Shown piece after piece: positions 1 through 12,125 of a stretch of 64,000 nt of DNA. Source of the stretch: Todiramphus chloris collaris. Taxonomy: Eukaryota > Chordata > Aves > Coraciiformes > Alcedinidae. Location of the stretch: the NCBI GenBank assembly GCA_025345505.1, contig JANVCC010000185.1, forward strand, positions 267,757-331,756, read 5' to 3'. Numbering within the stretch: position 1 is the first letter of the stretch; each line of letters starts with the position of its first letter. The notes beneath the pieces were generated by a model. That model searched no databases, was not told where the DNA came from, and saw only the letters and a program-made list of their open reading frames with translations. A program made the position numbers and the translations under genes.

Positions 1-1060
1 CGGTTCCACACTGGATTGGCACCTGGCCTAAACCTGCCTGCACACACGTTTCATCCAGAGTTTGAAATGCAGTTGCATTTAACTATAGAGTATGATGATT
101 TTTTTAAACAAAACGATTTCAGCAATCTTAGGGAAGAACGTAGAAGATGCTTCTGCCAACTGCCATCAGATTGATTAAAATTCTCACAGCTATCATACAT
201 AGTTGGGATATTGTTTTTTTTCAAGTACATAGTGGATGCTGGAAAGCTGCTAGCAGAGGGATTTTCTCAGGTTCTCACAATATTTGGTGAGAATCCTGCC
301 TTTCTCACATGTGTTATGAGAAACAGTAGGACGGTTTTGTAAACTAGACCAACACCTGGTGTTTTGATAAGTTCTGTTTATGGTACATTGTAAAAATATT
401 TTAAAATAGGTGCTGTAGAACTTTAGCCACTCACCCTAGGAGATGGGTGATCACTGACCAGTCGCCCTATGGGGCTAGGGGATAGAAAACGGGGTTAGAA
501 ATTAATAAAGTTGCTTCTTCTGCCTGCTCTTGCTGAATTTATATGTTGTTGCATCTCTCCACACCCGGTATAAACAGCAACATAGCTTCAGTATGTTATA
601 AAAAAATACAATATAATCTAAAACCAAAATGTCAATTGAATTAAAATATTAATAATTATCAGATTTACTGAGGAATAGTTTTCCAATGAAGTTTTATTTA
701 AGTAATAAATGCTATTTTTATTTTTTACATACTGCCTTTGTCCAACTTCACAGTCTGTCTTTGGTAGTACAGAGTTTAGGTCATCTTCCCCTCTCTCTAC
801 CTGCAGCTGATGAAGTGGGCATTGAGAAGCCAGGGTTGTGGGTGGCAGCTGTTACACAGAGAAGATTTATTTCATAAACCAGCTTTGGTTGCATCTGTGT
901 GGGGTTTTTTTTATTATTATTATTATTAATTTTACAAAACATTTTGCTGTTCCATTTTTCTTGTACCAGCTTTGAGGTACATAGGGTGTTCACATTTCTT
1001 TGACTAAGCAGTGACAATGCTGTTGTTTCATTTGGCCAACTTCTAAGGACATTAAGGAGG
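1..1060. other. Non-coding stretch, AT-rich
   Basis: No coding sequence is supported here. A plus-strand AATAAA lies at 504-509 in an AT-rich setting, and a short ATT/TTA microsatellite occupies 911-928. The open frames of 60-80 codons are not convincing. This may be intron, intergenic DNA or part of a 3' UTR; nothing seen decides between these. Confidence 0.5.
911..928. repeat. (TTA)n microsatellite
   Basis: Six perfect trinucleotide units, preceded directly by a T-run from 905. Such short arrays are usually polymorphic. No function is implied. Confidence 0.85.
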
Positions 1061-1525
1061 TGTCCTGGTTTGGCTGGGATGGAATCCTGGTCCAGGCAGG
1101 GTCTGCAGGCCGTTAGCAGCGCCCATCAGCCAGGGCAGCTGCCCCGACTCTGCTGCAGGTGCATCCCAGACCAGAAACATCACCCTCAGTGTAAAGGGGG
1201 AAGTTGGCTGGGGCTGGGGGCTGCTTCTGATCCTGCTCCTCTTCTTCCTCTTCCTGCTTCTTCTCCTTGCTGGAGGGGCTTGCTCACCATTCTGCTCCCG
1301 AGGGCTGCTCTGCTCTTTGTTGTGGCTGCTCTGCATTTGCTGGGCTGAGTGTAACTTTGAATACTTCATGTTGGCATTGGTATTAATGTTTGTCTGTTTG
1401 AGTAAATTGTTTCCATTTCAGGCCGTGGGTCTCCTCTTGTTTTCCTGATCCTTCTTCCTGGCAGGGTAGGGGTCATCAGGTGTTACAGCAACTGCTATAG
1501 TTGAGCCACAGCTATGGGCGATGCT
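1061..1525 (+). mobile_element. Solo LTR of an avian endogenous retrovirus, copy 1
   Basis: The element starts TGTCCTGGTTTGGCTGGG, the typical 5' end of a large group of bird endogenous-retrovirus LTRs. Its first 312 bp (1061-1372) match 39130-39441 without indels. There are only two differences, both C/T transitions (at 1299 and 1362). Beyond 1372 it still aligns with copy 2, with shared words such as TTTTCCTG and the CAAYTGCT..AGTT block near 1490, but with heavy divergence. The 3' end is eroded, with no clear GGTTAAAC terminus, so the end near 1525 is approximate. No retroviral internal region adjoins it and I see no target-site duplication. A pyrimidine-rich stretch sits at about 1228-1270. 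Open frames on both strands of the shared 312 bp are taken as shadows of the LTR. Confidence 0.75.
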
Positions 1526-2220
1526 TCTAAATCTTTTGTTCCTCTTCTCAATTTCTTGTTCCTCCCTCTGTAGAGGTAACAGTGGATTTTGCAGTCTCAA
1601 GACTGTAATGGGGAGAAATAACAGTGATGCTCTGTGTTCAGCACAGCAGTGCTCTTGTGAGTTCTGTTAGGGAAAATGGGTGAGTATTGCCTGGACCACG
1701 TAAGTTTTGTGAAGTTTGTTTAGTAGGGCTACTGTCTTGGGTGTGCAGTCTCCTGCTGTCTTTTCCTGATCCATATATAAACTGAGGTTAAAAACCTTCT
1801 GAATCTGCCTGTTCTGTGCCCCTTTGGTATATATTAGCCAGTGTGTTCTGGAGCATGGCTGCCCTGGCAAGAATTCTCCTGGCTGTTTCTTTGCCTGCTT
1901 GACGGATACTTCAGCTACCTGTTCAGCCCTGAATGTTTTACAAGTGCAAAAATTAAACTGGTGAGTGTTTTCCTCTGCTGAATTTATTAGTGTGAGGAAT
2001 GGTCATCTTGAAGTTACTTTAATCTTACCATGAACTGTAATCAACAATTCCAAATATGCTTGGCTTCCCAAAAGCACCACTCCCATGCAGTTTTTATACC
2101 TTTAGTGACTTTAGGGTTGGTGACTATGTATTTTTAATTTCCTAGTGGCATTAGAAAACAGAAGACTCAATTTCATGCAGTGAGAAGTGACACACTGATT
2201 TCACTAAATGACCAATTTTT
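1526..2220. other. Non-coding stretch, nothing identified
   Basis: Unique-looking sequence of mixed composition. A GTGAGT donor-like site follows AAACTG at about 1958 and a GTAAGT lies near 1698, but neither pairs with a good acceptor and open frame. I see nothing else to annotate. Confidence 0.4.
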
Positions 2221-2348
2221 CATAGAATCATAGAATGGTTTGGGCTGGAAGGGACCTCTAAAGGTCATCTAGTCTGACCCCCCTGCAGTGAGCAGGGACA
2301 TCCTCAACTAGATCATGTTACTCAGAGCCTTGTTGAGCCTCACCTTGA
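2221..2348 (-). mobile_element. CR1 retrotransposon 3' fragment
   Basis: The plus strand begins CATAGAATCATAGAATGG and continues with the reverse complement of the CR1 3' tail, including the GGGACCTCTA..AGGTCATCTAG block and the segment about leading donors of 'CCCCCTGCAGTGAGCAGGGA'. CR1 elements are chicken-repeat LINEs that end in ATTCTATG octamers instead of poly(A) and are usually 5'-truncated. This copy keeps only about 128 bp, so it lies on the minus strand and is inactive. Confidence 0.93.
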
Positions 2349-4440
2349 TTTGTTTTCTTTTCTCTTTGTTTTCACTGTGACATTAGAAAGCAACATTTTG
2401 GGGCTAAACCTAGGAGCCCATGACAAAAAATAATTTATCAAGTTTAACACCTGCTTTGAAGTTAATTTAAAATGTTTAATATGATTTACCAGAAGACTAG
2501 TGACTGTACCCTTTGCAGGTCTCGTCTCCAGTTGAAATGCTGCTTACCAGGGAGCAGCTGGATTGCCTCTACAAATCCTGCACTACAGACAGAGCGTTTT
2601 TTTTTCTCCTGCACTAGAATAGCTTAGTTTCTGAGAGATTAGGTTTAATTTAACATACAGTTGGCATAAACCCCTCTGTGCTTTATTTTCTTTAAGTTTG
2701 CTTATGTGCAGGGGTTGAGGGTGTGTTGGGGTGTGTGTAATATAAGGTACCCTAGCCAATGTTCAGGGTTAGTAATTGACTGTTCAAACTCAACTGAACA
2801 GTTTGATTTTATCTATCCGTAGTGTGAGTGTTGGTGCAATAACCAGGCAACTGCAGAAAGGCAAAGCTGAGGGTTGGAACTCGCCGTTAGGTGGTGCCCC
2901 TGCCTTTTATTACAAAAAAGCACACAAAAGACTCCACTGTCCTCACTTTAATTATGCAAATAGGAACAGCTCTAAGAAAGAATCTGTAGGGGAAGATTAA
3001 GTTCTAATGTGGGAATAAATGAAATATATATATACTTTTAATGAAAGAGATTTTCAGATGGAGAAATTGTTGGTAGAGAAGAGTATCTTCTTGACTTGAG
3101 CTCAGTTCTGAGGCTACGGACCTGGAAGAAGTGCTGCCCTGTTAGGTCTGCTGCCTGCCCTTGCCAGGGCACTTGTCTGGTGTGTATATCTTATGCCTAA
3201 CCTTTCTCACTGCAGTTCATGCCAATTGCAGAAACATGACATCCAGGAGGTTATCTCTCTGACCCACAGAACGTGTTTTTACACACCAAAGCCAGCTTTC
3301 TTCTGCATCATTGCCTAATCTTATGTATTTCTCTGTGTCATGTGGGGTTTTGCCAATTTACCTGCCCTGTTTTATATCCTGTTAAAACTAATTTACTTAA
3401 AACCTGCTGATAGACATGCCACACAACAAAATGACTTTACCTGTGTTTCTTTTAACTGATTTTTCGTTTTGTTATTGTCTGCCACCTTCTCCAGTGGTGA
3501 CAGGATGTGGCTGTTATTCAGTAGAGCAGATGTATGCTCATGATGTAATCTCCCTATTTGTGAGTTCAATGTGATGTCTTTTTGTATGTCATCTATAGAC
3601 AGCTGGCATTGTCTGCTTTGTTCTGAGGTTCAGCTTGTGGAATGAGGTAAATGAACCAAGTACTGAACCTTTGCTGGTGACCAGTGGTAGAATGAAACTT
3701 GGAGATGCTGAGCACCTGATCACTCTTTCAATCCCAGTCCCACAAAGGCACCTGATCAGGTGTGTCAGTTGACAAACTTTTGCCTGTAACCATGGAAGGT
3801 TTTAAGAAAACAAATGTTCCCTGATTTAACTATTTTTGTTCCAGCTGCTTCCCAGACAACCTCCACTGTATAGCTTAGAAAAATGGCATGTGGTATTGTG
3901 GCACTGTTCAAGATATTTGGGCCTTGCTTGGTTTAGACATCATTCTACCTTTCTGAGAAAATAAACACCCTCTGTTTCTTGTATGTGAATCCAGGACATT
4001 CTGACCATCTGGGAAGAGCAGCTGCTAAGAGCAAAGATCTGGGGAGTTGTCTGGTACTCCTGGGTTCCAGAAATCCCAGCAAAAACAACAGCATCATTTC
4101 TGCACATCAGCTTTTCCATTAGCATAATTGAGAATAATGAACTGAATGAATAACCCCAAGGTTGACTAATAATTACAGCTTCTCTGAAAAGCATTCCACA
4201 TCCCGTTATTAGCAGATCAATGTGAATAATTGGCAGACATACAACAAAAGCTACTGGTCACAGATTTTGTTATAGCTTTTGAGTAGAATTTCAGTGGCTA
4301 CACTTGTGATTTAAATATAATTTCTGATTTAATATCTTGAAACATTCAAAATACTATTACTTTTATAAATTGTTTACCTGCAGTTACAGAAACTAGAACT
4401 ATTTGTCCTGTACCCTTAATTCTTGCACTTTCGTTACTCA
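2349..4440. other. Non-coding stretch
   Basis: AT-leaning unique sequence. A GT-rich patch at about 2706-2740 and T-runs are the only simple-sequence features. The 60-90 codon open frames show no recognisable domain. Nothing else seen. Confidence 0.4.
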
Positions 4441-4575
4441 CTATATTCTTGTGATTGCTGTTGCAAAACCTGCCATCCCCATGTTGTGAGTCTCATCTTT
4501 ATCAGCAGAAGCAGTTGCTGCAGCCTCCACCGTGTACTGCCTGTCTGAGTGAATTACCCACTGTGCTGGACTCAC

Positions 4576-4992
4576 TTTCCTGGAATCTGTGCTCAGGTTT
4601 AACCAGTAAGTAGTAAGAGAGATTTTCTGTAGTAGTTCTGGCCTCATTGTTGGGGAAAATGATTTCCCCCCCTGCGTGTCTGCTGAGCATAAAGCTGCAG
4701 TATTCAGCTGGAGTAAGGGAACAAAACAGATGTCATTTTCTCTTTGAAATAGATATCCAACCACCTGCAAACTCAAAGAAGCTGGGACTGGAGATTGGTG
4801 CTTTCTCCACTTAGCAGGTTGTTGAAGGTATCTGGCTGAATGGGCAGCTCCTGAGCTGTATCTTGCCTCAGCCAGCAGATCAGGGGCCGTTTGCACTGGC
4901 TTTGGGGAAGATGCACAGGGAGGGAAGGTTTGCTTCTTGTGTGATTGCACAGACTGCTGCTGCAGATGGTGTGTGTTTTGGCAGTCTAGGAA
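4576..4992 (-). CDS. Candidate internal coding exon, unidentified
   Basis: On the minus strand a pyrimidine-rich acceptor (ending CATCTTTCCAG) opens at 4992, preceded by CTGAC and CTGAT branch-point-like words. A GTGAGT donor follows 4576. The segment between is 417 bp, exactly 139 codons, open in one frame and phase 0 at both ends. The surrounding open frame runs from a Met codon at 5007 to a stop at 4441 (188 codons). The peptide is rich in Gln, Ser and Pro at its start (LQQQSVQSHKKQ, PPCASSPKPVQ) and more ordinary later (PLLQLNTAAL, LLQKISLTTYWLNL). I see no signal peptide, membrane segment or known domain and cannot name a family. Composition is only mildly GC-richer than its surroundings, so the length of this frame is less easily explained by base bias than the GC-rich frames elsewhere. 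It could still be a chance pseudo-exon. Confidence 0.22.
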
Positions 4993-5009
4993 CTGGAAAG
5001 ATGACATGA

Positions 5010-8000
5010 GGTTGGATCAGGCTGGTCAGGCATGTGCACAGCAGGCTTAGCACCATGCTGAGCTACAGTGCTCAGTGAACTCCTCGTGATGGAAAAGAAT
5101 CCTTTCTGCCTCCTCCAGCTCTGGTAAAGCTGGTACCCGCAGACATGGGTAATGAGTGGGAAGAAGTATTCTCTCTCAGATGCTCTCACTTTCATCCCAG
5201 TGCTTGTCTATCTAAGCTTTGTAGGATTTGGCCATTGTCTCAGCATTTTATGTTCATTTCATGCTGGCCATTCTCCTGACCATTGCCCGGACCAGAGAGG
5301 GGTGAGGGCTGAGCGGGAGGTGATAAGCACAGGCTTCATTTAGTCTTTATTTATTCTGTGTTAGTTTTTTATACAACCTGTTCATTTCAGAAGGGATTGC
5401 TTTTTTTCCTTTTTTTTAGGTTCCCCAAATTAATGTAACTAATATGGAAAGTATCTTGCACTAGGAAATTTGCAGATGAAGTATGTTTCTGGTTCCGGTT
5501 GCCATCACTGCACCTGTTCTTGACCTGTGGATTGGCTTTGTGGCTTGACCCTGGACCTACCTTGTTGCTGCAGACTTGCCTGATGATTTGGTCTCTTTAC
5601 TTAAACCAGCTGCCATCCCTGGGCTCTTCCTGCTCCACCCACCTTGCTCAGGTACTCCATGGTAGGCCATGGCTGAAGTCTGGGACCTGCCAGCCATGCT
5701 GTCATGCTTGTTTCCCATTCTTTAGGAAGCAGCTGGCCTGGACTGCTTCTTGACACTTGCCACACTTCTAATCTGCACTGTGTTGTCTCCAAAACACGCG
5801 TGCTGTGTTATCAGCTGTGTGTATACCGTCTCCAGCTTCAAAGTCTGCAGGGATATTTTTGAACAAGTTCCTCAGAACTTACAGAAACTAAATTTGCTGT
5901 TTGTGGGCCACTTGTTCCTTCTATTTCAGAGTTCCCTGGGAATGCTAACTCGGCTTTTGCCCAAGGAAGTTTGATGTGCTGATGCAATGGTGTGTGGCTG
6001 GTAAGACTGTCCCTTTGTTCCCTGATTAGGGTAGAAACAATACTTGGGAACATAGCTTGTGCCTACTTCTGTTCTTGCATGTCATAGTTGGAGTTGAACT
6101 TTTAGGCTATGTCAAATATTAAAAAAAACCAAACCAAGCACCCAAGAAACACACCAAAGCAGCAATAAACTAAAGCTGTAGCCATTGGTGTAGCATTTTC
6201 TTTCTTGAAACATTTCCAGAATCACTAGCTGCATGTTACTTCATCTGCAGGTGAATAAGAACATTCTCTGGGGCAACAGCATGCTCCAATGACAGAAGCA
6301 GTTGTGTTGTTACTGTGTGCCTTTAACAGGAGGATGTGAATCCACCCTCATGCCAAGTGAGACAAAGGTGCTGGGACAGGGGTACTCTGAGTGGCTGTCA
6401 GCATTGCTCTCAGCAGAGCAGCTCCAGACCTAACTGGAGACACAGTATGGCTCCTTTCTGAGGATGGGGAGAGATTCAACTCAATAGATATTTCCCTTGT
6501 CTCCAATACTCAGTTTCTACTAAAGGAGGGCACGGGGGCAGCTGAAAGGAAAACAAGTTCTTTTAGATGAGCATAGTGCAATTAACATGTGGCCTGTGTT
6601 CCTTTGAAGTTCATTGTTTTCTTTTCTTAAGCCTTGTTGCACATTACTTATACTAATATGCTATGAAATATGTAAAAAAACCCCAAAACAACCCTCAAAT
6701 AACAAAAAGAAACAGGCTCTATAAAACACTGAAAAGAATTTTTATTTAATGTTCAAAACTGAAATTCTGAAATGAAAGTTTCACTGCAAAAGTTTTTGTC
6801 CGTGGAGTTGAAAAACCTTGACAGAGAAATGAAGGTTTGTCTGAATAGCTTTTTTAACAGACAACCATGTTATACTAAGTTTTTCTAAGACATCCGTGAA
6901 GGAGCTCATGTCTGGTGGCAGGGATGGGCCCTGTGATTGTGGCTGCCTTCCTCTCCAGCGTGTCTTCTGTTTCTGAAGATCTTGGCAGGAGAGAAGACAA
7001 TTTATATCAAATCTTGGCTGACTTTGACACAGGTTGACTTGATGGAGTAGGAAAAAATCCACCTCTTGTGGAAATTTTTAATGTTCAGACATAATATATT
7101 GAAATGTAAAATACATTCAAATTAGAAACTAGGTGTAAGAGCGTTAGTGGCTTACCGCAGAAGGAATTCTGTGCTGAGCAAGGGAACCTGGTGCAGGCTG
7201 ACTCTAATTTGGATCAGATGCCATGGCAGAACATGTGCACTAAATCTGGAAGGTTTTCTGTGGGTATGGTAGTGGTTAGTCTGCATCACAATTGCAGCAG
7301 AGGTTTGCAGTGGCCAGCCCTGCTCTCTTCCATGACACCTGTGTAAGGACTAGAGAGGTCATCTCAGTAAATGAGTTTGATCTTGGGAGGTTGGTCTAGT
7401 GAAATAATTGTGTGTATATAAACAGGGGGAGTAAAATACCTTCTCATTTTACCGGAAAACCATGGACCCTCCCAGAGTGGGGATGGAGCAGGGTAGAGGG
7501 GCAGTGTGGGAGCTGTGGGCTCCAGCAGCCCTTGTCTCTGCTGACAGACAGCTGGGACTGAGAAGAGGTGCAGGGAGGCTGGTGGCTGTTGCTTGTTGGC
7601 ATCAATGGCTGTTTCAGGGTGGTGCCTTTGGGCCAGGAATGCCATGGTCAGGCCATAAGCTGCTGTGACCATTTAACAAGCCTCTGGAAGCTTTCCAAGA
7701 CATGTCCTCACTGCACCTCAGTACTCATGTCAGCTCAGACCTGTAGTGCAGTTGCCCTTGCTGCTCATGCTGCCCTGCAGCCTGGCAGGAGGGCTGAGGC
7801 AGCCTATGACCAAGCTCCTGCTGCCTCTCCAGTGGCTCAAGCTGCTGGGCTGGAGCTTGAGCGTGGCTGTTCATGTTTTGAAGACACCTTGTGTTTCTGC
7901 AGAAGAGCAACTGCCCATATCACCAGGACTGCAGCACAGGGCACTGGATGGCTCTCCTAAATGTCTTGCCCAATTCTGAATCTTGCTGAATATCCAGCAC

Positions 8001-9540
8001 ATGTTGCCCATACAAAAATGTCAGATACTGCTATGAATTACCAAAAGGCAGAGGAAAACTCTTCAGCATCAGAATTTTGTAACAGATATGATGTACAATT
8101 TCACACCAATTGCTGTCACCAGTCTCTATGTAAAAAATATTACAATTGGACAGTGTGGGCTGGGCTAGACAGCAGGATTAGATTTGAGGCTTTCTGGCAA
8201 GGCAAAATCTTCTGGGGCTTTTGCTTTGTTTTGCTGCAGAAATATAAAGCCAGTCTCAGCAGCTTTTAACTCTTTGTGGTGGCTCAGACTTCATCTTTGT
8301 TGTTTCTTTCATTTTCATCGCTGTGCGCAACTCCTGCAAAGGCTCCTCTGTGCTGCGCGCTGCCTGGAATCGCCGTTGTTTCACTACGCTCCCAGCACAG
8401 CTACTGAACACAAACTGAGGCAGCACAGCAGGAGCTGCACAGTGACCTGTGATCAAAGGGAGATGCTGCTCTGCTGGCCTAAGTGCCAAGTGATCTTGTT
8501 TTAACTTAAGAATGTCAAAATAATAGGGAATAAAATACAAGAGGAATGATGTCCCATTGCTTGTGGAGGGGAGGAGGGATTCATTCTTGCAGAGTCCTGT
8601 CAGAGCTGAGTCTTGCTGCAGGAAGGTGGGGAAGGAAAAAGCAGGAGAGAAGAGGATGGGTAGGGAGGAATCAAATGAGGGGGCGGTGATCTGCAAAGAG
8701 AAAGGTTGCTGCTGCTGAAATGCAGCTACAGAGGAAGTGTATCTGAAGGGAATCGCCCCGCTCCCATCCCATGAAAGGCTGGGTTTTCAGTGATTAGGAG
8801 GGTAATGATTTAGCTGCTGCTGACAAATATCACAGCCTGAATGCAGTTATTTGTAATGGGATGGCATTGTCTGCTGTTGTGCTCCCTTTCTGCTGAGAGG
8901 TGCTGTGGGACATGTACTTACTTCTGGTCGGTTGCTAGCTCTTGCTAATTGTTTGCAGCTTGTGCCCCAGCTGAAGTAAGCAACAGAATTAACATTTAGG
9001 CAATTCTTGTCTTTTGCCCAAATGTCTTGAGCTGTGCTAGAATAGTAAAGGTGCACACATACAGTAAAGAAGAGTTTTAAAGTAAGGAGTAACTACTCAT
9101 AAGAAACACTGAGCGAAAAATTATTTCAAAGCTCCTGATAGTGCTTTGACACAATTGCTGAGCTTGGTTGGACATTTGGGCTGTACCACTCTCTGTAGAT
9201 TTTCTTGGGAGGCTGAGAACTGCATTGACATGGGGACAGTAAAAGAAACTCATCTGACTAAATTTCATATAGTGCTCCACAAAGTGTCCAAGTGTAGTTA
9301 TATCTGAGGGCTGTGTGTATGTGTGAAATGGGAAAAATCTGACCCCTGTCCCTACCCACAATGCAATAAACCTCTCCCACTAGCAGAGAACAAGACTTAT
9401 GGTTTAATAGCTAATTACAGACAGGAGATTCATTCAACACTATTGATAACATATTACTAACTGCACTTGATACTTGTCAAGAAAATACCACACCTGTCTT
9501 GGAAAGGAATTTCACCACATCCAGCAAAATGGGAGAATTG
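5010..9540. other. Non-coding stretch, mixed composition
   Basis: Unique-looking DNA with A-rich patches near 6121 and 6675 (A/C-rich words such as AAAACCAAACC). A moderately GC-rich part lies at about 7450-7900, where overlapping short frames on both strands look like composition shadows. A T-rich acceptor-like run (CCTTTTTTTTAG) ends at 5419 without a convincing downstream donor. No gene or repeat family recognised. Confidence 0.4.
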
Positions 9541-9558
9541 TAAAGTATCCCCATGGAA

Positions 9559-9616
9559 AATAAACATGGGATCCGAACCTGAACTAATGCAAAAAAAAAA
9601 AAAAAAAAAAAAAAAA
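9559..9616 (+). repeat. AATAAA plus 26-A tail, retroposed 3' end candidate
   Basis: AATAAA at 9559-9564 is followed 27 nt later by an uninterrupted run of 26 A (9591-9616). This spacing is that of a mature polyadenylated mRNA end, so the segment upstream may be a 5'-truncated retrocopy. Bird CR1 enzymes do not normally use poly(A) tails, which makes poly(A) retrocopies scarce in birds. I see no clear target-site duplication and do not recognise the source transcript. A simple poly(A) microsatellite next to a chance AATAAA is the alternative. Confidence 0.45.
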
Positions 9617-12032
9617 GTTTATATGCCTGGTTTCTTTAGCTAATATGAATACTCTAGAGACTAATTTCCAGCAAATCATTTCTTTGACAAATTTATTCTC
9701 ATTTTTTGCCTGTGAAATACCATGAATGTTTTGTGTTTTTACAGGCGAACTCATGCTTTTCCATCTTTCATGTTAATGATTATAAATATTTGGAATTCAA
9801 GCTATGCTACTTAAGAAGGAGTGGTCAGACAGCTTCTGTGGTGCTTTTAAATGTTTTTTTCTTGATGAGATTGAGTTAAGAAATTGGGTGCAAAGATATG
9901 TAGCATATGAGCATGGAAGGTCACTTCCATGTAGATTCGTTTCCTCACCAGAAATGTTCTTGCTGGTTTGACTGTATATTGCATGTGAATTCAAAAGGGG
10001 AATGAATGTGCCTGTGGCACATGAGCTTAGAAGGTGGAAGGATGGCTTTGAACTGGGTTCCCCACCCTTTTAATCACAAGTGTCAGTAGCCTTGCAGTCC
10101 TGTGCCTCTGTGATGGAGTATGTCAGGCATGTTGGAGTGGTGATGAGCTGGGATCTTGCTAAGAAGCTTGCATTGAGCTTCTCCTGGCAAAACTTGTCAG
10201 TGCTCTATGACCTCAGAGCACTCACCCATGTTAGTGGAGAATAAAATGGTGTCTTCAAAATGTTTAGTGCAGGAATGTTGTGCAGACTGACCATTTTCTT
10301 TGGAATGGTGTTAATACCAGGCTTTGCCATTTCCCAGAGGAGATAATCACTTTGTACCCTCTGCTAACTCACTTTTGGCAGGACTAGTGTAAAGATTGAT
10401 GAGAGTACCTGGAGTCTCAGCCTTTGGGCAAAGGTATTAAGCTTTAGTGGAGGAGCTTCTCTGCGCTGGAAACTGCTTTATGCAAAGGGAGGGTATTAAT
10501 AGAACAATATGTGAAGAATGTCTGATGATCCAAAGTCTGGCTTCATCTTGGGAGAAGAAAGAATAAAAATTGCTACAGTTTCAGCAAATTGGCTTACTCT
10601 GAGTTTGACTCCTGCTTCCCTTGATCTGGGATCCCTGATAGCCGTTGGTATAACCACTGCTGATGCTTGTGGTAGACTCACTGACTCTGCCTTTCTTGGT
10701 CTCCATATCCCCTGTAACTTCACCTTTATTCTGCTAAATAATACAGCCCATTGTCTGCCTTTCCCCTCAAGACATTTCAAACAGTTCTTAGTGTCAGCTG
10801 TAATTCTGTCAGTAACTCAATCCAGGATGGGCTCTCACTGTTTAGCAATGCTCTTGAACTCTGTAGCTCCTTGGAAACAGTTGCTAAATTAATGTAAACA
10901 ATGCCCTTGGGATAATAGATGACACTGCTTTTTTTTATTTTTCATCTGTAAATAAAATAAGACTCATTTCCACTGGGAATGCAACTGGCCTGGTGATGTG
11001 ATCCCAGTCTTAACTACCTTCAAAGTCCCCATTTCTTTATCAGACGAGGAGTCAGGCCTGAATATGAACCTAATCAGGGTCCTATACTTGGAAAGAACAG
11101 AAGATGTGATAACATATGGGAATAAAAATGTGGCATGAGATGTTATATTTTCTTGAAGCCAAGGGTGATCAATAGATGGTTTCAAGAAAACAAAGCATCT
11201 GCAGAGATTCCAGCACTTCTGTGTCAGCTGCTGACCATTATTCCTTCTAGTCCTTCAGTTGTTAGATTTAATCTTGGATCAACAGCTACAAAAAAATTAT
11301 TCTCCTAGCAGCTTTCTCTGTGGAGATGAGTGGCCTCCTTCTTGCCAGCCCTGGTCACACTGGGAAGAAATTAGATGCTCACAGGAATCCTGGCTGAGAC
11401 TCACAGGGTGCAGGCAACCGGAAAATGGAGTGAACCCTCTGCTGCCATGGCACATCTCAGAGCTCTAGCAGTCAGGGAGAGGCTGGTGATCATGGCAAAG
11501 AGATACAGTTCTGCCTGTATCTCATGTTGCCAACATTCAGCCTGTTCTCAAACATTCTGTGACATCTAACCCATTACTGTTGAGCTATAGCTATAGGCAG
11601 AAAATGTGTCTACCTGGCTAACTGTGTTATGTAGTACAGCAATAATCTGATGGCAAGATGAAGAGGACTCCTTTAGGATGGGTATGTGCTGCTGATGAAA
11701 TAACACTTGCAGTTATAGCTCTGTATGAAGATGGCATACAATACCTATGGAGAGACATACCTTCCCTTAACCTGGGCAAATATCGATTAACTGCATTAGC
11801 TTTAGTGAATTACTCTGGAGTGACATCATTTTAAGAGTAGTATTTGGCCTTCTAGGTCTAAATTACTCTCAGTAGAGTTATAACTAACACAAATAATTGT
11901 CTAAAATGCCTTCTTTCTATTAGAAATTTATTCTGTAGGTCATCAGTGTGACACCTGGAACCCAACAGCCTAAATGGATAGGCTGTAGCAAAGGCTCTTG
12001 TAGGATCTTCAAAATAGTTCTTCTGCTTTCAG
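9617..12032. other. Non-coding stretch
   Basis: AT-leaning unique sequence. The longest open frame (plus, 10518-10892) has no recognisable domain or start context. Nothing else supported. Confidence 0.4.
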
Positions 12033-12125
12033 GGTACAGAAAGCTGTTCCAGGGAGAGGAGAATTTGGTGGAATGCAACAGACACTGAAGGAGGTCTTAT
12101 CTTTGGCACAAGTACTTGTGTTAAT
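12033..12125 (+). CDS. Exon-like segment, 93 bp, unidentified
   Basis: A pyrimidine-rich acceptor (TTCTTCTGCTTTCAG) precedes 12033 and a perfect GTAAGT donor follows 12125. The 93 bp between are a multiple of three and open in two of three frames. One frame reads GTESCSRERRIWW.. and the other VQKAVPGRGEFGGMQ... The base before the donor is T instead of the usual G. I recognise neither peptide. Pseudo-exons of this kind are common in introns, so this is a weak call; it could equally be an alternative or non-coding exon. Confidence 0.15.
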
